DNA from: Chloroflexota bacterium
GTDB lineage: Bacteria; Chloroflexota; Anaerolineae; Aggregatilineales; Phototrophicaceae
Assembly (NCBI GenBank): GCA_028875185.1
Contig: JAPPFH010000128.1
Span: 1 to 57,478, forward strand
Reading direction: 5' to 3'
DNA length: 57,478 nucleotides
This document shows, piece after piece, positions 52,313-57,478 of this stretch (positions within the stretch are counted from its first letter, which is position 1; each line of letters begins with the position of its first letter). The notes under the pieces were generated by a model, which saw only the letters and a program-made list of their open reading frames with translations, was not told the DNA's origin and searched no databases. The position numbers and the translations under genes were made by a program.

Positions 52313-53858
52313 GCGCTTTAAGCAGCTCCTCGACTTGCCGCGGCAATTCGTCAAAAGCCACTGACCACTCCTGATGCGCGCCCATCGCCCGTACGATGGC
52401 CGCCTCTCGTTCGCGCTCGGCTTCGCCGATTATGATCACCAGCCCGGCGCCTAAGCGGTCGGCATGTTTCAAGCTGCGGCGGAGGCTGCGATCATCGATG
52501 CTCACTTCGACTACGACATCGCGCTTGCGCAGTGCATTGACGATCTGATAACCCGCGGCACGGTCTGCTTCAGCGATCGGAATCAGGTACACATCGGGAC
52601 GAAGGCGCGACTGTTCCTCGCCCGTTTCGAGCAAGCGCGCGATCCGCTCGACGCCAAAAGCGAATCCGGCCGCGAGCACGGGCTGCGCCCCGCCAAGTAT
52701 GCTGATCAGATTGTCATATCGGCCGCCGCCGCAAAGCTGTATCGCCTCGCCAGCAGCGTTCGCGCAATGAATCTCAAACATCAAGCCAGTGTAATAATGC
52801 AGACCGCGGTTCATGCCGAAGTCTAGCTTGATGCTTCCCTGGAGCTCGCCCGAATCCGCCAGGACCGCCAGCGTGTCTTCCAACTGCGAAATCGCGTCAG
52901 AATCAAGCTCGTACTCCGCCGCCAGCGCCCGCGCCCGCGGCAGCACGTATTCGGGCGAGCCGCTCAATGCTCCAAGACGCCTCATATAATCCAGCGCGAT
53001 TCGCAGCTTCGGACCCTGCTCGTCTTCGCGCGCCTTTTGCAACAAGCGATCGATGATCTCGCCTTCGTCGCGGTTGGCGGCAATTTGAATATTAAGACTG
53101 CGCAAGAAGTCAGTGATCGCACCCCGTGCCTCAGCATCGGTCATGTCGCGCAGCACACTGATCAACCGCTGCCCCGATCCGTCAGGGTTGAGAATGTCTC
53201 GCTCGCTATCATCTATTTCAAAGTCGAAGTCGGGGACGATGGCTTGCAGCGATTCAACCACGTGCTTTAAGCTGCGTTTGCGCAAGTTTTCCATGTTGCG
53301 CAGCAAGTGGTTGAGCAATTGCTTACGCAAGCCCAGTTGCAGCAAAAAGTCTTCCAAAGCGGCTGCGTGCCCGATTACGAGCTCGTAATCCTTTATGCCG
53401 AGTTGCTCAAGCCCAAGGCAAGCGAGATGCAAGATTTCGGCGTCGGCTTTCGCGCCACCCGCTCCCAGCAGCTCCGCGCCCGTCATCGTGAACTGTCGAT
53501 AACGATCCAGCTGCGGCTTCTCGTAACGAAAGACCGGTCCCGCGTACTGAATGCGCAAGGGCAGCGGTTCGTCTTGCAAGCGCTCGACATAAGCGCGCGC
53601 AACCGACGCCGTCAACTCCGGTCGCAAGGCAATGCGGCGATTCTTGAAATCGAATTCGTACAAACGGGCGCTGATGTCCTCGCCCGACTTGCGCAAGTAA
53701 AGTTCGGTATTTTCCAGAATCGGCAAATCGATCGGACCATAGCCATAGAGCCGGAACTGCCGTTCCAGCGTATGCAGAATCCGGCGGCGCTGTGCGTATT
53801 CGGCTTTGAACACATCACGCATGCCGCGCAAGGCGGTGATTTTTGCTGCCGGCGCCAT
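52305..53858 (-). CDS. hisS: Histidyl-tRNA synthetase
   Basis: 517 residues of the HisRS/HisZ family, longer than the usual 420 because of a large insertion (about residues 180-290). Class II motifs are present: RPELTASVARAYVE, VFRYEKPQLDRYRQF (motif 2), and RGLHYYTGLMFEIH with GGGRYDNL (motif 3 region). A C-terminal anticodon-binding domain (RPDVYLIPIAEADRAAGYQI) is also kept. HisZ, the regulatory subunit of short-form HisG, lacks that domain, and the neighbouring HisG is long-form, so hisS is the better call. In the conserved GLDYY box the Asp is His here. Confidence 0.85.
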   Translation of the reverse strand: MAPAAKITALRGMRDVFKAEYAQRRRILHTLERQFRLYGYGPIDLPILENTELYLRKSGEDISARLYEFDFKNRRIALRPELTASVARAYVERLQDEPLPLRIQYAGPVFRYEKPQLDRYRQFTMTGAELLGAGGAKADAEILHLACLGLEQLGIKDYELVIGHAAALEDFLLQLGLRKQLLNHLLRNMENLRKRSLKHVVESLQAIVPDFDFEIDDSERDILNPDGSGQRLISVLRDMTDAEARGAITDFLRSLNIQIAANRDEGEIIDRLLQKAREDEQGPKLRIALDYMRRLGALSGSPEYVLPRARALAAEYELDSDAISQLEDTLAVLADSGELQGSIKLDFGMNRGLHYYTGLMFEIHCANAAGEAIQLCGGGRYDNLISILGGAQPVLAAGFAFGVERIARLLETGEEQSRLRPDVYLIPIAEADRAAGYQIVNALRKRDVVVEVSIDDRSLRRSLKHADRLGAGLVIIIGEAEREREAAIVRAMGAHQEWSVAFDELPRQVEELLKAHD

Positions 53859-53954
53859 CTCTTGCTTGCCGTTAACTCTAGATGATTCTCATGGTTTTCA
53901 CGCAGCGAAGGCTACCACCAATTCGACCGCTGGCATAGTGCGCGCCGCCATGCC

Positions 53955-55055
53955 TCAGGCGCTGCCGGCGAATTCCACCTGGCGACGCTCGGCATCTTCG
54001 GCGATGAATCGCGCCAGCGCCAGCCCTTCCGCTTCGATCAACTCTAGGGCATCCGCCGGCTGCCGCTCGAAAAGCGTCACGCGTATTGTCGCCACCTTAT
54101 TGGCTCGCTCGGACTTCCAAATCGCAGCGACAAAGCCATCGATAATCACCGTTCCGAGCACACGACCGGCCGAGACAAAGACCTTCTTGCGATGGGCTTC
54201 GGGCAGGATTCGAGATCGATCTCGGTGCGCAATCAGGATATTGTCGTATTCGGGAAGAAACCGGATCGGCGCCGGCTCATCATCAGCGACGAGCGGCTCA
54301 TCCGGCAGATCGTAGAGGACGCGCCCGCCTTCATCACGATAAGCGACTAGCGTCGACAGCGTCTCTTGCAATTGTGATTTAAGGCTGGTCATGCCGGTCC
54401 ATGTCTGGAAGTCCATCACATCCGCTGGGCCAAAAGCGGCCAGGTAGTGGCGGAACAGCGTTTCCAGATTCGCGGGCGACGCCTGCCCCAGCCAGCTTTC
54501 GGCCGTGGTATAAGTCGCGCGCGTCCCGACGCCCCAGGCGCCGCTCGGCGGAACCTGCGCCAGGGGCAAATAGCTGCGCACGGCGTAAGCCATCGCCTGC
54601 TTGTCCGCATTTGGCTCGCGCGCCTGCAGCCTGTCGCGCAACTCGCCGATCGTTGGATTATCGGACTCAAGGTAGGGTTTGGCGATCTTGATCAGCCGCT
54701 CGATATCCAAGCCTTTGGCGCGCGCGCCGAAGAAGGAACGCAAGCCCCGCGCCAGCGCTGGCTGGATGACTGCTTGGAAACGCTGATGATCCGCGGCGGT
54801 GACCAGGTGCAAGGTCGAGCGGATCCAGGGCGCTCGCGCCACCTCCCGCTTCTCCAATGATGCAGTCAAATGCGACTTTTCGAAGCCGCTCAGACGCGTC
54901 CATAAACCAATATAAGGCGGATTGGGTATCTGCGATTGCATGCCGCCCAATGCTTCAATCGCGGCTGAGCAATCCAGGGAATGACGCTCCAGCAAAAGCT
55001 GGCGGGCCAGCAGCGTCCGATTCAGTTGCCGCCGGGTCAAGGTCTGCGCAGGCAT
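53955..55055 (-). CDS. Winged-helix DNA-binding protein, YcaQ/AlkX-like (HTH_42)
   Basis: 366 residues from the ATG at 55055; the longer frame reads through repeat DNA and is not credible. It matches the HTH_42 family, whose E. coli YcaQ member and the AlkZ/AlkX proteins are DNA glycosylases acting on crosslinks. Typical parts are the N-terminal RRQLNRTLLARQLLLERHSLD split in two, ALGGMQSQIPNPPYIGLWTRL, VARAPWIRSTLHLVTAAD, and the C-terminal FLPEYDNILIAHRDRSRI. The QxQ-type pair expected of the catalytic domain appears as MQSQ. A repair glycosylase function is inferred only from family. Confidence 0.8.
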   Translation of the reverse strand: MPAQTLTRRQLNRTLLARQLLLERHSLDCSAAIEALGGMQSQIPNPPYIGLWTRLSGFEKSHLTASLEKREVARAPWIRSTLHLVTAADHQRFQAVIQPALARGLRSFFGARAKGLDIERLIKIAKPYLESDNPTIGELRDRLQAREPNADKQAMAYAVRSYLPLAQVPPSGAWGVGTRATYTTAESWLGQASPANLETLFRHYLAAFGPADVMDFQTWTGMTSLKSQLQETLSTLVAYRDEGGRVLYDLPDEPLVADDEPAPIRFLPEYDNILIAHRDRSRILPEAHRKKVFVSAGRVLGTVIIDGFVAAIWKSERANKVATIRVTLFERQPADALELIEAEGLALARFIAEDAERRQVEFAGSA

Positions 55056-55133
55056 CTGCCGTTCCCGATTCTTGGAGATCTGGCGACAGTATAGCAAGAC
55101 GCATGCGAGCCGGCAAAATACAGGCTCCGGGGC

Positions 55134-55275
55134 AGTGGTGAATTTCATTGATAGCGCGACAAACCCCCATCCCCCGGCCCCTTGCCCCCACAAGGAGGGA
55201 AGGGGAGTTATTCAAGGAATTACGGGCTATTGAAGTCCCTCCCTCATTTTGGGGGAGGGATTTAGGGTGGGGGAA
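55134..55275 (+). repeat. Long mosaic repeat, contiguous version
   Basis: The fullest version of the repeat found in pieces elsewhere: 55134-55170 matches 469-505 inverted and perfectly; 55187-55253 matches 74-140 inverted with two mismatches; 55251-55273 matches the 26617-26640 text inverted; 55165-55183 matches the run before the 43984 hairpin. The TTGCCCCCACAAGGAGGGAA core can fold. It fills the gap between the winged-helix gene and the anti-sigma gene. Confidence 0.85.
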
Positions 55276-55352
55276 ACGAGGGTTATATCAACACATTCAC
55301 CACACCCGCTCCGGCGCCCGCGTTTACCTGTTAGTGAATGACGTCTTTGCGC

Positions 55353-55748
55353 TTACAGCGGCGTAGCTACCGCTTCTTCCTGTATATCAGCCGCCGCCTC
55401 CGAGCCGAAGATTCGCCGCAGCATGAACAAAATACAACCAGCAAAGACTGCCAGGATCGCCGCGACAGAGAGCCGCGCTGGCACCCGCCGCAAACGCCCG
55501 GCTTCACCGGGGCTGCCATTGCGCAGCTCGGCGCCCAAGCCGTCTGCGAACTCTGGACTTGGGTTCAGCGGCGTAAGCGAAGCGTGAAGCGACTGGACTA
55601 TCTCAAGGACATCGTCGAGTTCCCTTTGAGAGTCTTCGGATTGCGCCCGCAGCGCTTCGGCGGATTCGCCGCTTTGCAAGCGCGATGTGATGGCATCCAG
55701 TAAATCGCGCGTATCGCTATCGACCGATATTGACATTGTACGCATCAT
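55353..55748 (-). CDS. Putative membrane anti-sigma factor
   Basis: 131 residues, ATGA-overlapping the end of the sigma factor gene upstream. The N-terminal about 85 residues are helical and charged (cytoplasmic), followed by one membrane span near residues 92-112 (LSVAAILAVFAGCILFML) and a short outside tail. This is the layout of an anti-sigma protein, but no zinc HxxxCxxC anti-sigma motif is seen, so the assignment rests on gene order and topology. Confidence 0.65.
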   Translation of the reverse strand: MMRTMSISVDSDTRDLLDAITSRLQSGESAEALRAQSEDSQRELDDVLEIVQSLHASLTPLNPSPEFADGLGAELRNGSPGEAGRLRRVPARLSVAAILAVFAGCILFMLRRIFGSEAAADIQEEAVATPL

Positions 55749-56359
55749 CCCTCATCCGCGCCCAGCGGCCGGTCCGGCTCGCCCGCCTGCATCGATTTCA
55801 GCTCGTTGCGCAGGGCGAGCAAGGTTCGATGATAAAGTGATTTGATGGCGCCTTCGGTCCGTCCCATTATTGCGCCGATTTCCGCATTGGACATTTGCTC
55901 GACGAATTTCAGAATCAACAACTGCTGTCGATCATCCGGCAGTTCGCGAATCGCATCCAGCAGTTGGTTCCGCTCCTCCACTTCCTCGGTCCGACTATCG
56001 GGCGCTTCCGAACTCAGTGAGTGCGCCACATATTCATCCAGCGCGATGATCTTCCGCCGGCTCTGATCGCGATGCCAATTGGCCACCAGATTATGCGCGA
56101 TTCGATAAAGCCAAGCCTGAAAGGGCAAGCCTTTCTCGACATAATTGCCGATATGCGACAGCGCGCGGAAGAATACTTTCGCCGTCAAATCCTCCGCATC
56201 GTGGACGTTGCCCGTCCTATAATAGATATAGCTGTATATCTTCGGCAGATAACGCTCATAGAGTTCGCCAAAGGCTTCCTTGTCCTCCTTAGCCAGCGCG
56301 ACCAATTCCCGGTCAGCCAGTTCCGTGTAATCAATACGCCTTGAGAATGGGTTCTTCAT
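55745..56359 (-). CDS. ECF-family RNA polymerase sigma factor
   Basis: 204 residues from the ATG at 56359. Region 2 is recognisable (ELYERYLPKIYSYIYYRTGN, then DAEDLTAKVFFRALSHI and FQAWLYRIAHNLVANWHRDQ), and region 4 is ELPDDRQQLLILKFVEQMSN with AEIGAIMGRTEGAIKSLYHRTLLALR. Regions 1 and 3 are absent, so it is an ECF factor. The overlapping downstream membrane protein probably controls it. The targets are not visible. Confidence 0.9.
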   Translation of the reverse strand: MKNPFSRRIDYTELADRELVALAKEDKEAFGELYERYLPKIYSYIYYRTGNVHDAEDLTAKVFFRALSHIGNYVEKGLPFQAWLYRIAHNLVANWHRDQSRRKIIALDEYVAHSLSSEAPDSRTEEVEERNQLLDAIRELPDDRQQLLILKFVEQMSNAEIGAIMGRTEGAIKSLYHRTLLALRNELKSMQAGEPDRPLGADEG

Positions 56360-56430
56360 ACTGTAGTTCTCTAAACCCGCTTCGGTCGCCGGGGTTACGC
56401 AAAGTCGCTTCGTTTGCTGCCGGTCCGCCG

Positions 56431-57342
56431 TTACGCCATTAGCGCTTGAACATCGGTGAGCGTTGGCAGCGACGACATGGTCCCGCGCCGCGTACAAGCC
56501 AATCCGGCCGCGGCTGACGCGAAAGCCAGCGTCTTCCGCGCGCGCCAGCCCTGCGCCATGGCGTGGCAATACGCGCCGACGAATGCGTCGCTTGCCCCGC
56601 TTGTATCCACAGCATTGAGCTTGAAAGCCGGCTGCGCCACGCGACAGTCGCCTTGAAAAAGGATGCTGCCAGCCTCGCCTATCGTCAGCACGACGGTCCC
56701 GATACCGACGCGCAGCAGCCCACGCGCCAGCACGTCGCCATCATCTGACGCGCTATCGAGGATAAGCTGCGCTTCCAGCTTGTTGGGTATGATCACATCA
56801 ACCAGGCGCAAATAATCAACGACAAAGGCATCGCGCGTGAAAAAGGGCGCCGGATTGAGCACGTTGATGGCGCCGGCTTCCCGGCCCAATTGCAGCGCAA
56901 AGGCAACTTGTGGCTGCGGGATTTCAAAGTCAATCAGCAGAATATCGCCCGCGCGCAGGTCTGCCAGCGCCTCGCGGATATGATCGTCGCAGACCCGACG
57001 GCTGGCGTCGGGCGCGCCGATGAAGCCGGGCAAGTTATCCTTGACCACGATCGCGGCGATGCTCGTCCTGCTGGTCTTCAGCCGGCGAACCCGCTCGACA
57101 TTCACGCCCTCTTGCCGCAGCGCCAACAGCATTTCCGCGCCAAAGACATCGTCGCCCACACAGCCGACAAGGCGCACGTCTTCAGCGCCCAGCCGCCGCG
57201 CAGCCGTCGCCTGGTTCAGCGCCTTTCCGCCCGGGGAGAGCGTTGCCTGGCTGGCGTGCACCGACTGATTGGGGGCGACCCAGTCCGGCACATCAAAGAC
57301 GATGTCGTAAACGAGCGCCCCAATGACGAAGATGCGCGGCAT
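56431..57342 (-). CDS. PfkB family carbohydrate kinase
   Basis: 303 residues of the ribokinase/PfkB family. It has the N-terminal GALVYDIVFDVPDW, substrate loop SPGGKALNQATAARRLGA, VGCVGDDVFGAEML, and the C-terminal anion-hole motif DTSGASDAFVGAYCH where the family has DTxGAGDAF; the catalytic aspartate is kept and one Gly is Ser. VVLTIGEAGSILF is the ATP-side strand. Substrate is unknown: ribose or another sugar or nucleoside is most likely, which would fit the nucleoside hydrolases upstream in the window. Confidence 0.87.
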   Translation of the reverse strand: MPRIFVIGALVYDIVFDVPDWVAPNQSVHASQATLSPGGKALNQATAARRLGAEDVRLVGCVGDDVFGAEMLLALRQEGVNVERVRRLKTSRTSIAAIVVKDNLPGFIGAPDASRRVCDDHIREALADLRAGDILLIDFEIPQPQVAFALQLGREAGAINVLNPAPFFTRDAFVVDYLRLVDVIIPNKLEAQLILDSASDDGDVLARGLLRVGIGTVVLTIGEAGSILFQGDCRVAQPAFKLNAVDTSGASDAFVGAYCHAMAQGWRARKTLAFASAAAGLACTRRGTMSSLPTLTDVQALMA

Positions 57343-57464
57343 GATACGTTATCTGCGCTTTCAATTGCGTGATGAATTGATTGTACCATGAACAGCTTGG
57401 AGGATTGTTACGACCTTACCGCGCGGGAGTGGTAAAAATCGCGGTTACACACTGATAAGACGGT

Positions 57465-57478
57465 GTAGGGGCGACCTA
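57465..57478. repeat. Truncated dispersed hairpin at the window edge
   Basis: TGTAGGGGCGACCT is the start of the GTAGGGGCGA hairpin type, cut off by the end of the window. The gap 57343-57478 shows nothing else I can support. Confidence 0.6.

Noticed and set aside
52305-53858. Reading the HisRS-family gene as hisZ because hisG is adjacent
   Set aside because: The anticodon-binding C-terminal domain is present and HisG is the long form, which does not need HisZ.
55056-55193. N-terminal extension of the winged-helix protein
   Set aside because: It is encoded by the mosaic repeat and lacks family similarity; the internal ATG at 55055 fits the family start.
1-57478. CRISPR arrays, tRNA or rRNA genes and transposases
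   Set aside because: No regularly spaced direct repeats, cloverleaf-like segments, rRNA-like blocks or transposase motifs were seen in the gaps or frames. A tRNA search program could still find something missed by eye.

Overview
The window is about 57.5 kb of moderately GC-rich bacterial DNA and is almost fully coding. No rRNA, tRNA, CRISPR array, transposase or phage gene was found by eye. The gene set suggests a heterotroph that feeds on complex glycans: two sugar or oligopeptide-type ABC importers, sulfatase-like enzymes, GH127 enzymes, Gfo/Idh/MocA dehydrogenases, phytanoyl-CoA dioxygenase and rhamnose catabolism. These, a dnaB-dnaD-loader cluster and hairpin-rich intergenic repeats fit Chloroflexota (Anaerolineae or Caldilineae-like, perhaps marine or host-associated). 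That placement is an inference, not something the sequence proves.

Layout. 1-696 is a non-coding mosaic of dispersed repeats. 697-7705 is a carbohydrate locus: a family 1 solute-binding protein, two MalFG-type permeases (no ATPase here) and two GH127-type beta-L-arabinofuranosidases. A convergent proline racemase superfamily enzyme with a Ser/Cys pair follows (7713-8741), then an RraA-like protein, an RmlD-like reductase, a formylglycine-type sulfatase, a phytanoyl-CoA dioxygenase and a membrane protein. 14138-20273 (minus) is a complete five-gene Opp/Dpp-type importer. 20514-30319 (plus) holds a sulfatase-fold enzyme without the formylglycine residue, two paralogous Gfo/Idh/MocA proteins flanking a sulfotransferase, an AT-richer unknown gene, a TIM-barrel epimerase, L-rhamnose isomerase and a fused rhamnulose-phosphate aldolase/lactaldehyde dehydrogenase.

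31044-33287 (minus) is a CopC-CopD fusion with a cytochrome-c-like tail that has lost its haem ligands. It is followed by glnS, a secreted LysM protein and a 1,302-bp segmental duplication carrying two nucleoside hydrolases and a broken acyl-CoA dehydrogenase copy; the intact dehydrogenase lies just downstream. 40684-43169 holds a TIR-domain protein, an EcsC-like protein and a lipoprotein. 43355-50361 is housekeeping-like: a DUF151 nuclease, then dnaB, dnaD-like and a helicase loader with two AAA+ domains, then a double GNAT protein, a KARI-like paralogue without catalytic residues and a HAD phosphatase. The end of the window carries hisS-hisG, a winged-helix YcaQ/AlkX-like protein, an ECF sigma factor with a membrane partner, and a PfkB kinase.

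The strongest unusual signal is a family of short dispersed repeats, core GCGCGTAGACACTGCC. It sits between genes and also inside open frames. A 43-bp version lies twice in one sulfatase gene in two different reading frames, three copies form the joint of the two Opp ATPase genes, and one forms the C-terminus of the sulfotransferase. A second hairpin family (core GGGCGACT/AGTCGCCC) and a longer mosaic repeat with near-identical inverted copies at both ends of the window fill most intergenic gaps.
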